The position numbers and the translations under genes were made by a program. The notes beneath the pieces were generated by a model. That model worked only from the letters and a program-made list of their open reading frames with translations, was not told the origin of the DNA and did no database searches. DNA of 64,000 bases, from assembly GCF_023101145.1 (NCBI RefSeq), contig NZ_CP073714.1, forward strand, positions 7,502,001 through 7,566,000. Reading direction: 5' to 3'. Each line of letters opens with the position of its first letter. The first letter of the stretch is position 1. Origin of the DNA: Paenibacillus pabuli. GTDB taxonomy: Bacteria > Bacillota > Bacilli > Paenibacillales > Paenibacillaceae. Positions 16,198 to 25,193 of this stretch are shown in pieces.

Positions 16198-17688
16198 TTA
16201 TTCTGGTATATAAGGAAGATCCAGTGTCTTCGGAACGTTGATGACATGTTTTTCGGTATACGTGCGGATCCCTTCCGCGCCGTATTCACGTCCAATACCT
16301 GATTGCTTGAATCCACCGAAAGGGAACCGAACGTCGAGCCCCTGCACAGCAGCGGTATTGATCATGGTCGTTCCAGCCTCGAGTTGACGTGCGACCGAGA
16401 TGGCCTCCTCTTCGTTGCCCCACACAGAACTCGTCAATCCATATATGCTCTCATTGTGTAGATGAATTACCTGCTCTTCATCGTCAAATGGCAGGATCGG
16501 AACCGTAGGACCAAACTGTTCCTCCACCACAATCGGATCATGAACATCGCAACCCAAAACAAGCGTTGGTTGTAAGAAGTAACCTTGGTCAAACAGCTTC
16601 TGATCCAGAATTTGCCCGAGAGGGATGACCTTAGCCCCGCGCTTTTGCGCATCTTCCACCAAACCAAGCACGTAATTCTTCTGCTTCAGGTTATTCACCG
16701 GACCTACTGTGGTATTTGAATCAAACGGATCACCAATTCGAATCCAGCGATTCGCCGCCTCTATATATTTTTCCACAAATTCATCATAAATCGAACGGTG
16801 TACATACACACGTTTGGCGATCATACAGATCTGTCCTGTTGTTAAGAAATTAGAAATGACAATCCGGCGCATCGCTCGCTCATCATGAACATCAAAGCTT
16901 TCCAAGAAGATCGCCGCATCATTACCACCAAGCTCAAGCGTCATATCCTTAATCGTTTCCGAAGCTGCTTTGATAATATACTTAGCCGTCGCAGTCCCAC
17001 CTGTAAAGGCGATCTTCGTAACATGAGGATTCGTGGTCAGTTCAACGCCCACATCCGCATCACCATGAACGACATTGATTACTCCAGCCGGGAACTCACT
17101 CGCAATAATCTCTGCCACCTTCGCTGCCGCCAGTGGTGCTAATGGGCTGGGTTTAAGCACAATCGTGTTGCCCGCAAGTAAGGCAGGAGCAATCTTAATC
17201 GTAGATAAAGCAATGGGGTAATTCCATGGACTAATCGCTGCCACCACACCAATGGGATCATAGGAAAGAATCGTTTTACCATTCTCATGCTCTTTGATCT
17301 CTTCCTGTAGAGCCGATTTTGCTTCATTACAAGCAAACTCCATCCACATTAACGAAGCATAAATTTCACCGTGTGCATCATACAGCGGCTTGCCATGCTC
17401 TCTAGACAGCAAATGTACAATTTCATTCTCAGCTGCTCTAATCTTTCCAATCGCCTTGCGCATCATTATAATGCGTTCATCAATGGAGGTCTGCTTCCAT
17501 GTTTTAAAAGCCCCTGCCGCCGCTTCAATCGCTTCAACCGCTTGTTCTTTTGTAGTGACAGGGAAATAACCTACGATCTCCGTTGGTTTGGCCGGGTTCT
17601 CTTTTGCTAACTGCGAAAGGGATTTTACATTCTGACCATTAATGAACGCTTCAACGATAACTGTCTCTTGGTCTGCTTGGATCGTCAT
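16198..17688 (-). CDS. NAD(P)-dependent aldehyde dehydrogenase (succinate-semialdehyde dehydrogenase-like)
   Basis: 496 residues, full length. SPWNYPIALSTIKIAPALLAG and NTIVLKPSPLAPL (cofactor site), FTGGTATAK, the general base in LELGGNDAAIFL, and the catalytic cysteine in TTGQICMIAKRVYVH. Oxidises an aldehyde to the acid; the short GabD-like length suggests a semialdehyde substrate, which is uncertain. ATG 17688 follows GAGGGGAT. It is 28 bp downstream of the MetE-like gene, so the two are probably one operon. Confidence 0.9.
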   Translation of the reverse strand: MTIQADQETVIVEAFINGQNVKSLSQLAKENPAKPTEIVGYFPVTTKEQAVEAIEAAAGAFKTWKQTSIDERIIMMRKAIGKIRAAENEIVHLLSREHGKPLYDAHGEIYASLMWMEFACNEAKSALQEEIKEHENGKTILSYDPIGVVAAISPWNYPIALSTIKIAPALLAGNTIVLKPSPLAPLAAAKVAEIIASEFPAGVINVVHGDADVGVELTTNPHVTKIAFTGGTATAKYIIKAASETIKDMTLELGGNDAAIFLESFDVHDERAMRRIVISNFLTTGQICMIAKRVYVHRSIYDEFVEKYIEAANRWIRIGDPFDSNTTVGPVNNLKQKNYVLGLVEDAQKRGAKVIPLGQILDQKLFDQGYFLQPTLVLGCDVHDPIVVEEQFGPTVPILPFDDEEQVIHLHNESIYGLTSSVWGNEEEAISVARQLEAGTTMINTAAVQGLDVRFPFGGFKQSGIGREYGAEGIRTYTEKHVINVPKTLDLPYIPE

Positions 17689-17716
17689 TTTAGATCCCCT
17701 CCGTTATTTAGATGGA

Positions 17717-18802
17717 TTATTTCCAAACTTCTTCTGCAATTTCCTTCACATAACGAAGTTTACGCCATTGTTGTTCTTCCGTTAGAATATTGCCTTCTTC
17801 TGTAGACGAAAAGCCACATTGGGGGCTCAAACATAGTTGCTCAAGGGGTACATAGGCTGCCGCCTCTGCAATCCGAGCTTTAATGTGTTCTTTATCCTCT
17901 AACTCGCCTGTTTTCGATGTGAGTAAACCAAGCACGATTTTCAAATCTGTTCGATTCACATATTGTAATGGCTCAAAACCACCTGAGCGCTCATCATCAA
18001 ATTCCAGGAATAATCCATCTACGTTTAAGCCTCCAAAGATAACTTCAGAAGCGTACTCGTAACCACCCGTTGAGAAATAATTTGATTTATAGTTACCACG
18101 ACAAATATGCATCGTTACAACTAAATCTGTCGGTTTATGAGCCAAAGTCTCGTTAATCATTCGCTGCATCGTTTTCAACTCTTCCGCCGGTTCCAGACCT
18201 TTGGCACGCAGCTTATCATGACCAGCTTCTGAGAATAGATCTGCCCAAGCGGTATCATCTAATTGCAGGTATCGACATCCCGCATCATAGAAGGCTTGAA
18301 TGGCTTTTTGATACGCCGCAATCGTATCCTGAAGGAATTGCTCCCGGTCCGTATAGATATTGGCGCCATTTTCCAATCGATATAGAAGCATGTTGGGACT
18401 TGGAATGGTCTGTTTCGCCACTGCGTCACCTGCATGCTTTTTCAAAAACTCAAAATCCTCAACAAAGGGATGACTCGAGAAATCAACTTTACCAACAACA
18501 CGAATCCCGCCCTTACGCGTTTGCATATTATGGAATTTCGGTCCATCTATTTGCTCATACAACTCTACGCCATCCATGCCACCCAGAAAATCAAAATGCC
18601 ACCAGCTTCTGCGGAATTCACCATCCGTAACTGCCAATATGCCATTTTCCTTCTGCTTTTCAATGATTCGAATAATCTCTTGATCTTCCACAGCTCTTAA
18701 TTCTTCATATGTGATGTTGCCTGATTTATATTGTTCACGTGCCTGACTTAAATTTGCAGGACGTAGAAAGCTACCTACATGATCATTACGAAATGGTATC
18801 AT
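17717..18802 (-). CDS. Cobalamin-independent methionine synthase C-terminal-like protein (YxjG/YxjH type)
   Basis: 361 residues, corresponding to the catalytic half of MetE. HVGSFLRP at the N-terminus, VTDGEFRRSWW, the YLQLDDTAW segment, MHICRGNY (His and Cys zinc ligands) and LSPQCGFSS (second Cys). Bacillus homologues use methyl donors to methylate homocysteine or act in methionine salvage. Start ATG 18802 after AAGGAG. I see no S-box or T-box in the ~170 bp upstream, unlike many Bacillales relatives. Confidence 0.9.
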   Translation of the reverse strand: MIPFRNDHVGSFLRPANLSQAREQYKSGNITYEELRAVEDQEIIRIIEKQKENGILAVTDGEFRRSWWHFDFLGGMDGVELYEQIDGPKFHNMQTRKGGIRVVGKVDFSSHPFVEDFEFLKKHAGDAVAKQTIPSPNMLLYRLENGANIYTDREQFLQDTIAAYQKAIQAFYDAGCRYLQLDDTAWADLFSEAGHDKLRAKGLEPAEELKTMQRMINETLAHKPTDLVVTMHICRGNYKSNYFSTGGYEYASEVIFGGLNVDGLFLEFDDERSGGFEPLQYVNRTDLKIVLGLLTSKTGELEDKEHIKARIAEAAAYVPLEQLCLSPQCGFSSTEEGNILTEEQQWRKLRYVKEIAEEVWK

Positions 18803-18965
18803 ATATATTTCTCCTTCTAACTTTTTGGTCTAATGAGTATAGCATGGTCAAAAGGAATGCTTGCTATATGAAAAAAGCATGGCTAGTCATAGCTTTTAAC
18901 AATAGCCAAAAGACCAGACATTATAGAAATTGCCCAGAAATATATAGAACAAGAACACAACGTAT

Positions 18966-19324
18966 GGAACAATGGGTCTTATAGAAGTAATTACGGAAGA
19001 TCAGATTAGAAGACAGTTTGAAGTGAACGTTTTTGGTCAATTCCGAGTGACTAAGGCCATGATGCCACACTTTAGATCCACTCAAGAAAGTCTGCTGATA
19101 ATCCCTTCTATGGGTGGAAAAGTAACTTTTCCTACGATGTCCCTGTATCATTCATCCAAATTCGCGGTGGAGGGTTTTTCTGAGTCGGTATCTTATGAAT
19201 TAGCATCACAAAACATCAAAGTAAAACTAATTGAACCGGGTGCTATTCAAACGGATTTTGGCGGAAGATCGATGGAGTTCTAATTTAATGATGCATTAAC
19301 AGAATATAAGGTATTTACTACTGC
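18966..19324 (+). pseudogene. SDR oxidoreductase remnant, truncated at both ends
   Basis: From YGTMGLIEVITEDQIRRQF through VNVFGQFRVTKAMMPHF, IIPSMGGKVTFP and the catalytic YHSSKFAVEGF, this is the middle of a classical SDR. The N-terminal Rossmann part with the GxxxGxG motif (about 80 residues) is missing. A TAA at 19281-19283 interrupts the frame; behind it FNDALTEYKVFTTAF continues the homologous sequence. No start signal. The protein would be inactive. Confidence 0.75.
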
Positions 19325-19432
19325 ATTTCGGAGTAGGGGCTATCGACGAAATGCGGCCCTGGGGCCGCCTATCCTTTGAGCGTATTGAATTGAGAGCCGA
19401 ATGTCACTTATAACCGCAACCAGGCCGACCGG

Positions 19433-20305
19433 TTATACAAGAGTACGAATAACATCGACCGTAGCCTTATGTTCTGCTCCGATCTCCATTCTCCAGCATG
19501 TCAAGCAGCAGGCTGGAAAGCGGGGCTGGAACTTGTGCATTTTGCGCCGCCGACAGCAAGAGGCCGACATCTTTCTGCGGAATTTTACTTTCGGATATGG
19601 ATGACTTCTCGGCAATCATTTTGCCGTAGCTTTGATAGATTGGGGCGGTAAACAGTGTGCTCGTAAGCATATTAACCGCCGCAGTGGGATCAACACCGCT
19701 GCGCTCAGCTATTCCTCTAGTGCTTCTTCCATTGAGCGTGCGGCGGAGACAATAAGGAAGTTACCGATCAGTTTGATGATTACAGCCGAACCGGCTTCCT
19801 CGCCAAAGTCAAAAATCCCCTTAGCTCCCATAGCATCCAGCATCGGCCGGACCCGCTCCTTTGCTTCCTTGGGACCCGCTATTGGAATCCACAATTGCCT
19901 GGCAGCGGCTGCCTCCGGCCGTCCAAAGATAGGCGCCTCAACATAGACGGAGCCATGCCGCGCGTGCAGATCCGCCAGCTTCCTGCCTGTATCCGGCGAC
20001 ACCGTACTCATTGATACATGAATACCGCCTATGCCCAGGCGTTCTAGGAAATCTTCGCTTTTGACGACATCTTCCAATGCTTCATCGTCCCAAACCAAGG
20101 TGACGACGATGCCACCGGTTGTCACGGTGTCAGCTGGACGAACCACCTGCAGTGCACCTTGGGCCACGAGCGGCTCCGCTTTTTCCGGGGTGCGGTTGTA
20201 TACGGTCAATGCATATCCTGCTTGGAGCAGATTGGTAGCGACTGGCATACCAAGCAGTCCGAGTCCGATAAATCCAATGTTTTCTCTCATGAATTTAACC
20301 TCCAT
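19433..20305 (-). pseudogene. NAD-binding beta-hydroxyacid/6-phosphogluconate dehydrogenase-like gene with two frameshifts
   Basis: The 5' part (198 codons from ATG 20305) has FIGLGLLGMPVATNLLQAGY, VYNRTPEKAEPL and the substrate strand VSMSTVSPDTGRKLADL, then stops at EEALEE. The homologous sequence goes on in another frame (AERSGVDPTAAVNMLTSTLF, TAPIYQSYGKMIAEK) and after LENG shifts again to IGAEHKATVDVIRTLV. Two single-base indels near 19708 and 19490 explain it. The promoter-proximal operator is still perfect, so the loss may be recent. Confidence 0.8.
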
Positions 20306-20314
20306 AGAATACTA

Positions 20315-20336
20315 AACATGACGTTAACGTCATGTT
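20315..20336. promoter_or_regulatory. MerR operator in front of the dehydrogenase gene
   Basis: A perfect 22-bp palindrome centred on ATGACGTTAACGTCAT. The same 16-bp core recurs upstream of merR at 20764-20779. Confidence 0.8.
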
Positions 20337-20349
20337 TTGAGCAAAAAAA

Positions 20350-20736
20350 TTAATCGCTTTCATTGGTCTCGAGCCATCGCTCGAAACGTTCTATATTCGA
20401 CTGCAAATCGCTGCGGAACTGCCCAAGCGCTTCAAGCTTCTGGTCCGTGTCGGCCAGATGTTGGCGCAGTATGCCGAGGACTTTCCGTTTCGGCAGCACC
20501 CCGCTCGTATCCGTAAAGTAAAGCTCGATTACGTCCCGAATTTCCTCCAAACTTAGGCCAATCTTCTTCAACTGATCGATCTTATGCAGACGAGCAACCG
20601 TTTCTTCCGTGTAGTAATGATGACCATTGCCTTCGCGCTCGCCAGATGGAAGCAATCCAATGCTCTCGTAATAGCGAACCGTGCGCTGGGTTACCCCGGC
20701 TCGTTCTGTCAAATCTCCAATGCGCATGCGGTTCAT
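20350..20736 (-). CDS. MerR family transcriptional regulator
   Basis: 128 residues: winged helix MRIGDLTERAGVTQRTVRYY then ESIGLLPS, followed by the dimerisation helix. Lacks metal-binding cysteines near the C-terminus, so a redox/drug-type sensor is more likely than a metal sensor. Start ATG 20736 or the in-frame ATG 20727; RBS GAAAGGAGTG. It precedes the dehydrogenase pseudogene on the same strand, and both carry the same palindromic operator. Confidence 0.9.
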   Translation of the reverse strand: MNRMRIGDLTERAGVTQRTVRYYESIGLLPSGEREGNGHHYYTEETVARLHKIDQLKKIGLSLEEIRDVIELYFTDTSGVLPKRKVLGILRQHLADTDQKLEALGQFRSDLQSNIERFERWLETNESD

Positions 20737-20760
20737 GATGTATCACTCCTTTCAAGATAC

Positions 20761-20782
20761 AATATGACGTTAACGTCATGTT
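20761..20782. promoter_or_regulatory. MerR operator in front of merR
   Basis: ATGACGTTAACGTCAT (20764-20779) with one flank mismatch compared with the copy at 20315-20336. It implies autoregulation. Confidence 0.8.
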
Positions 20783-20825
20783 TGCACGATAGCATTTGGA
20801 TTGAAAAATGTAAAGTCACCTGAAC

Positions 20826-20855
20826 TTCGCCCTACTTGTGATACGGTTCACCTTA
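20826..20855 (-). repeat. rlmH-type att site copy C
   Basis: The minus strand reads GGTGAACCGTATCACAAGTA followed by GGGCGAA, nearly identical to the rlmH end. Confidence 0.88.
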
Positions 20856-20917
20856 AAGGGGTCTATCGGTGAAAAACTCGCCGCGGCGCTTAACCGCCAA
20901 CCTTCTTGGCTCATTAA

Positions 20918-21079
20918 ATCAAAGCAAAGCGTAATCCCAGGGCTACTATTAAGCTTTCGCAACATACCCAAAAGGCCGTTGAAGTAATCAGCGGCCTAGA
21001 TGTTGGTGATTCAACTATCGTGTCCCGTCAGTTGAACAAAGGGCTACCACTCGGCAGCACTTTCATTATTGAGCTATAA
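20918..21079 (+). pseudogene. Start-less remnant, possibly an efflux adaptor C-terminus
   Basis: An open run of 53 codons with no start reads RATIKLSQHTQKAVEVISGL, then DVGDSTIVSRQLNKGLPLGS and ends FIIEL-stop. VEVISGL-x-x-GD is reminiscent of the last barrel strands of HlyD/RND adaptor proteins. It lies 60 bp right of att copy C. Low-confidence family call. Confidence 0.3.
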
Positions 21080-21140
21080 GTTACCCAAAGACTTCTTTGC
21101 CAAGTATTCCATCAACAAGATCAAATCATCGTCAGGTTTG

Positions 21141-21551
21141 TCATTCCTGTTCTTGTGATGTCTCTACTTTCACATTTCGTTCCTCAAACACACGCTTTGC
21201 TACAGAAATAGCGTTGAGTACGCGTGGGAAACCTGTATAGGATATGCAATGGGTAATCGCTTCAACGACTTCATTCGTAGAGAGACCAACATTAAGAGCC
21301 CCGTGAATATGGGCATGAAGTTCTGACTCGACTCCACCTTGGGTTGTCAGGGAAGCAATCGTCAACAGTTGCCGCTGTTTTGGATCCAGTCCTTCTCTGG
21401 AATAAATATCGCCAAATGCAAACTCGATAATGTAGTTAGCAACGTCAGGAGCAATATCTTTCAGTGATTCGATTACACGTTCTGCTGCTCCTCCGCCCCC
21501 GCCTACTTCCATTAGTTTGTTCCAACCTCGTGCGTAGCGCTCTGCCGTCAT
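21141..21551 (-). CDS. Carboxymuconolactone decarboxylase (CMD/AhpD-fold) family protein
   Basis: 136 residues with the CMD core: FAFGDIYSREGLDPKQRQL, then ESELHAHIHGALNVGLSTNEV. There is no CxxC redox pair, so it belongs to the PcaC-like branch and not the AhpD peroxidase branch. Start ATG 21551 after GGAGG. It is close to a TetR gene, FAH-family and MBL-fold genes, which together could form an aromatic-ring or lactone degradation module. Confidence 0.85.
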   Translation of the reverse strand: MTAERYARGWNKLMEVGGGGGAAERVIESLKDIAPDVANYIIEFAFGDIYSREGLDPKQRQLLTIASLTTQGGVESELHAHIHGALNVGLSTNEVVEAITHCISYTGFPRVLNAISVAKRVFEERNVKVETSQEQE

Positions 21552-21690
21552 GTTGCAGCCTCCTAGTAAGATTCAAGTGAAACGAATGGTGAAGCTAGTC
21601 GAGCAAAGCAGTCCTTGCATCTTCTTTCAATTGTTCTAGAGTTAGAGCCGCGCAAGCAGTCATCGGCATATTTAAATAAATCAACAAAGC

Positions 21691-22272
21691 TTATGACTGA
21701 GACAAAATTCCTTTAACAAACAATGAGACACTGTGCTTGTAGAACTCTTCCTCGGTGACGAGTTGGGACTGATATTGCCGGTGAATCAGCTCACTCATCT
21801 GAAATCCGTAACATATCGAGAGAAAAGACATAGCGGTAAGACGCTCATCCTGTCTAGCGATAACTTTTTTCTTCTGCAGGCGTTCAAAATATTCAACCAG
21901 CAAGGAGTGCAGCTTCACTGGCGGATCGGCCAGCACTCTGTCCAATTCGGGAAGCATTCCTTTGTCACGGATGCCAATCAAAATGATGTCCGCATTTTTA
22001 TGGAAAAACGAACGGTACTGCTGGCTTACATTCAGCAGATCGACTTCCGGATTATCGGTCGCGTCCTCTTTTAACAGCTTCTCAAATTGAGGGATATCTG
22101 CATGTCTTTCAACGATGGCTTCCAATATGCCTTGCTTGCTTCCAAATTGCCGAAAAATCGTAGATTCATTGACTTTAGCTTCCGTTGCAATGGCTTTGGT
22201 GCTTACTCCCCGATAGCCCTTCTTTTTGATGAGCTGTGTCGCGGCTTCAATGATTCTGTCTGAAGTATTCAT
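21691..22272 (-). CDS. TetR/AcrR family transcriptional regulator
   Basis: 193 residues; helix-turn-helix RIIEAATQLIKKKGYRGVST then KAIATEAKVNESTIFRQFGS. ATG 22272 after AAAAGGAG. Directly upstream lie two copies of TTTTGCATATG, probably its operator. It sits between the CMD and FAH-family genes on the same strand. Confidence 0.9.
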   Translation of the reverse strand: MNTSDRIIEAATQLIKKKGYRGVSTKAIATEAKVNESTIFRQFGSKQGILEAIVERHADIPQFEKLLKEDATDNPEVDLLNVSQQYRSFFHKNADIILIGIRDKGMLPELDRVLADPPVKLHSLLVEYFERLQKKKVIARQDERLTAMSFLSICYGFQMSELIHRQYQSQLVTEEEFYKHSVSLFVKGILSQS

Positions 22273-22283
22273 TGTATTTCTCC

Positions 22284-22326
22284 TTTTGCATATGTTAAAC
22301 CTATTCTACTACAAGTTTTGCATATG
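22284..22326. promoter_or_regulatory. Candidate TetR operator, two direct repeats
   Basis: TTTTGCATATG occurs at 22284-22294 and again at 22316-22326, 32 bp apart (three helical turns), directly upstream of the tetR start. Confidence 0.6.
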
Positions 22327-22364
22327 CAGCAGGATCGGGGGTTCATCTTTCATAAACGTTTTAT

Positions 22365-23375
22365 TTAAGGAAAATCGCTTCTTTTTTCCCAGCGGCTTGG
22401 TTCCGTAATCTTGACATGTTCAGGCACAAATTGCGTGAGCGTGCCTAATTTATCGAATGTAATTTGGATTCGGTCAGAGGGCAACAACCATTGTTCGGTC
22501 TCGATTGCGCAGCAATCTGGTATCGTCCCCATTCCTATAATCGTGCCTGGGAGCGGCGTGAAAACTTTGAGAACCTCCTCCATCACTTTCCCAGGGTGTG
22601 CAGAATACTCGGAAGTGCTTCCCTTCCAGTGCAGTCTCTCCCCGATGCGTACATCCACATCTAGTGCCAGCGGGTTGTCGATTTCATCCGGCGTAACCAG
22701 AAATGGTCCTATTCCTTTGCTGCGATCAAAATCTTTGCAGCGCGTCGGTCCGGTCAGCGCCTGGAAATCCGGCCACTGCACATCGCGGACAGTACTGTCG
22801 TTAAAAATAACATAACCTGCGATGCAATTCCCCTTCCCTGTAACAAAGGCCAGCTCCGGCTCGATATCCAGGTATGAAGAGTATGATGGCCAATGAATCG
22901 TATCCCCATTGCCAATTAAAGCATTATGGTTACACTTGTAATAACTGAAATTCACTTTATTCGGATCTTGCTGGAATTTTTCGGCGATTTTTTGTTTAAG
23001 CTCTTCTCTTTCCGGCCCTGTATATTCTCTTTGCAGCAGATTTACGCCAGCATTTCTTAGATGTCTTGGCGTCAGCCCGAAATCGATAAGCGCAGCCGGA
23101 TTCGGAACCGGCGGCAGCAGTTTTACCGCTGCAATCGGGCAGATTTCATTTTCATTGAATTGATGCGACTGTTCGACAGCATATTGCATCAATTCCTTAG
23201 CGGCATCATAACTTGCCGGCAAATAATGAAGATAGCTGTCCATACTTTCAAGACTGTCAGAGAATGTTCCCTGCTTTTTCATGATTGCAGCAAAAGACAC
23301 GACAAAGTTCTCGTTAATTACAAGTCCAAACAAAGGTACCTGCGATGTCTTGGTTTGAAAGGTTACTAGCTTCAT
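22365..23375 (-). CDS. Fumarylacetoacetate hydrolase (FAH) family protein
   Basis: 336 residues. Central FAH metal-binding signature DIEPELAFVTGKGNCI and VIFNDSTVRDVQ, then KGIGPFLVTPDEI and GTIIGMGTIPDCCAIE. FAH proteins hydrolyse or decarboxylate beta-diketo acids in ring-cleavage pathways. The ~110-residue N-terminal extension is usual for this subgroup. ATG 23375 after GGAGG. It is divergent from the MBL-fold gene. Confidence 0.87.
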   Translation of the reverse strand: MKLVTFQTKTSQVPLFGLVINENFVVSFAAIMKKQGTFSDSLESMDSYLHYLPASYDAAKELMQYAVEQSHQFNENEICPIAAVKLLPPVPNPAALIDFGLTPRHLRNAGVNLLQREYTGPEREELKQKIAEKFQQDPNKVNFSYYKCNHNALIGNGDTIHWPSYSSYLDIEPELAFVTGKGNCIAGYVIFNDSTVRDVQWPDFQALTGPTRCKDFDRSKGIGPFLVTPDEIDNPLALDVDVRIGERLHWKGSTSEYSAHPGKVMEEVLKVFTPLPGTIIGMGTIPDCCAIETEQWLLPSDRIQITFDKLGTLTQFVPEHVKITEPSRWEKRSDFP

Positions 23376-23437
23376 GTTGCAGCGCCTCCATCCATGTATT
23401 GTGATGTTGTTCTGTTACAATCATAAAGCATAGAGTG

Positions 23438-23463
23438 AATGCATGCAAGTACTTGCTTGCATT
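23438..23463. promoter_or_regulatory. 26-bp near-perfect palindrome in the FAH/MBL intergenic region
   Basis: Centre TGCAAGTACTTGC extended by AATGCA/TGCATT arms; only one position pair does not match. It probably is an operator for one or both divergent genes. Confidence 0.65.
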
Positions 23464-23540
23464 TATGTTTTCCATTCTCTATAATCAAGACATATTCAGT
23501 ATGCCTTATCCCAAAAACATATACGCAAAGGAGAATTTTC

Positions 23541-24563
23541 ATGAAGTATGGACGTATTATCCAAAAACCTCGCGTTAAATTTTTTGAAGTCGCAGCTGGC
23601 GTCTTTGCCGGTATTTCGCCGTATCGCGGCATCAGTTGGGCCAATGCCGGGTTCATCAACAAGGGTGAAGGGCTGGTGTATGACACGTTTTTCGATTTGT
23701 TCCATGCGCGGGAAATGCGGGAGGCTTTTAAGGAAGTAAGCAACGGCGGCTCTCCCGCATATGTGGTGAACTCGCACTATAACAGCGACCATGCCTGGGG
23801 AAACAAAGTGTTTGAAGATGCTTGCATTATTATGCACAAGGAAGCATCCAGAGAGCGTCTCACCGAAAATATCACCTGGATGGACAACGTCATCAGAAGA
23901 GGAAAGGATTCTCTGGAATCGACTTCGGGCGAGCGGTTTTTTGCAGCGGAATTTGAAGGATTCGACCTGGAAGGCGTAGAATGGGTACACCCGAATATTG
24001 AGATAAAGGACGATATCAGCATCCGTCTTGACGATACGGAAGTCATGATTTACAACGTAGCTCCGGCCCACTCCGACAGTGACTTGCTGCTGTGGATGCC
24101 AAAAGAAAAAGTGCTGTTCGCCGGCGATGTCGTGTTTAACGGTTGTACGGCATACAGCGAAGAGGGAACCCTCAATTGGGTTAAAGTGCTTGATCGCATT
24201 ATTGATGAAATTAAACCCGAAATCGTTGTTCCAGGACATGGCGCCATCTGCGGCCTGGACTTCGTAAAGGAGCAGAGGGACTACCTCCTGAACCTGATCA
24301 GCGAGTTCAACAAGCATTACAATGACGAAATTGATTCCTTGTCCCTTACCAAGCAAATTGATATTTCCCGCTTCCTTCATTGGATTCAGCCAGAACGCTT
24401 GTATGTTACAGTGGATATCCTATTGAAAAGCAAACGAGGGTTATCACCCCTTCCAGCTTGGAACGAGGTGCCTGCTAAGCTGGAAGACATGAAAGCTTTT
24501 TTGGCCGGAAAATATGGCAATCAGATCAAGCCATGGGACCCTATGAGTGTCTGGCAAGAATAG
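23541..24563 (+). CDS. MBL-fold metallo-hydrolase
   Basis: 340 residues from ATG 23541 (AAAGGAG at 23527). Metallo-beta-lactamase-fold motifs: NSHYNSDHAWGN (HxxxDH ligands), APAHSDSDLLLW, FAGDVVFNG and PGHGAIC. It resembles the alkyl-sulfatase/quinoprotein-relay group more than beta-lactamases. It is followed by a terminator and is divergent from the FAH gene. Substrate unknown; a lactone or thioester from the same pathway is an inference from context. Confidence 0.87.
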   Translation: MKYGRIIQKPRVKFFEVAAGVFAGISPYRGISWANAGFINKGEGLVYDTFFDLFHAREMREAFKEVSNGGSPAYVVNSHYNSDHAWGNKVFEDACIIMHKEASRERLTENITWMDNVIRRGKDSLESTSGERFFAAEFEGFDLEGVEWVHPNIEIKDDISIRLDDTEVMIYNVAPAHSDSDLLLWMPKEKVLFAGDVVFNGCTAYSEEGTLNWVKVLDRIIDEIKPEIVVPGHGAICGLDFVKEQRDYLLNLISEFNKHYNDEIDSLSLTKQIDISRFLHWIQPERLYVTVDILLKSKRGLSPLPAWNEVPAKLEDMKAFLAGKYGNQIKPWDPMSVWQE

Positions 24564-24591
24564 CAATTTTGAAGCTAGCGTACGAACAACG

Positions 24592-24638
24592 AAAAACGGC
24601 CCTGTCGCAAAACGATGCGAACAGCGGCCGTTTTTTTC
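24592..24638 (+). terminator. Terminator of the MBL-fold gene
   Basis: Paired AAAACGGCC(G)CTGT-type arms with an inner CGCA/TGCG, followed by seven T. Confidence 0.82.
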
Positions 24639-24741
24639 AATTGTTCCACGGAATTAAAATCGGCGCTTAGAACCGATTATGAAGAAAAAATGGCTGATTG
24701 TTTCCTTGGTTTACGTCCTCAAATGCATTTATTCCCATAAT

Positions 24742-24774
24742 TTTTCGCCGTCACTTATGGTACGGCTCATTCCA
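24742..24774 (-). repeat. rlmH-type att site copy D
   Basis: The minus strand reads GAATGAGCCGTACCATAAGT then GACGGCGAAAAATTATGGG. Its outer part (CGAAAAATTATGGG) matches the flank right at rlmH (CGAAATTTATGGG). It lies 16 bp from the stop of the SASP gene. Confidence 0.75.
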
Positions 24775-24789
24775 GGTTTCAGTTCAGGA

Positions 24790-25071
24790 TTACTCCCTGT
24801 ACGCTATTTGCTCCTGAGCGAGACGGATCAATTCCCTAACCATGGAACCGCCAATTTTGCCTCCGACTTGGCCTGCTGATTCCGTTGTCAGTTGACCATT
24901 ATTTCCTGGGTACAGAGGTACACCAAGCTCTTTCGCCACTTCATATTTTACATCGTCTGGTTGATTCGGATTTACGGTATATCCTTCGCGCTTCATTACA
25001 TCTGCTTTGAACGCCTGCATTCCCTGTTCAACCCCTGGCACCGCATATTTTCTCCTTCTTCTTGCCATCAT
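24790..25071 (-). CDS. Alpha/beta-type small acid-soluble spore protein
   Basis: 93 residues. The two conserved blocks of alpha/beta SASPs are seen: the GPR-cleavage/first-helix region is altered, but VKYEVAKELGVPL and GGKIGGSMVRELIRLAQEQI are clear. It should coat and protect DNA in the spore. ATG 25071 or 25068 after GAGGGGAG. N-terminal Arg-run RRRRK. Confidence 0.9.
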   Translation of the reverse strand: MMARRRRKYAVPGVEQGMQAFKADVMKREGYTVNPNQPDDVKYEVAKELGVPLYPGNNGQLTTESAGQVGGKIGGSMVRELIRLAQEQIAYRE

Positions 25072-25193
25072 ACAGCACTCCCCTCGATGTTATTCCCTAA
25101 CTTGCCCGGAAGCACAAAATTTCATCCCTATTCCCTAAAATTTATGAGTTGAATCATCATCACCTCTTAATCTCTCGATCAAAGAACTTTTGA

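Noticed and set aside
18803..18965. S-box or T-box riboswitch upstream of the MetE-like gene
   Set aside because: Only about 160 bp and no S-box core or T-box sequence could be seen.
24679..24879. 66-codon frame on the plus strand beside the MBL gene
   Set aside because: Runs through att copy D and antisense to the SASP gene; no start signal. Shadow frame.
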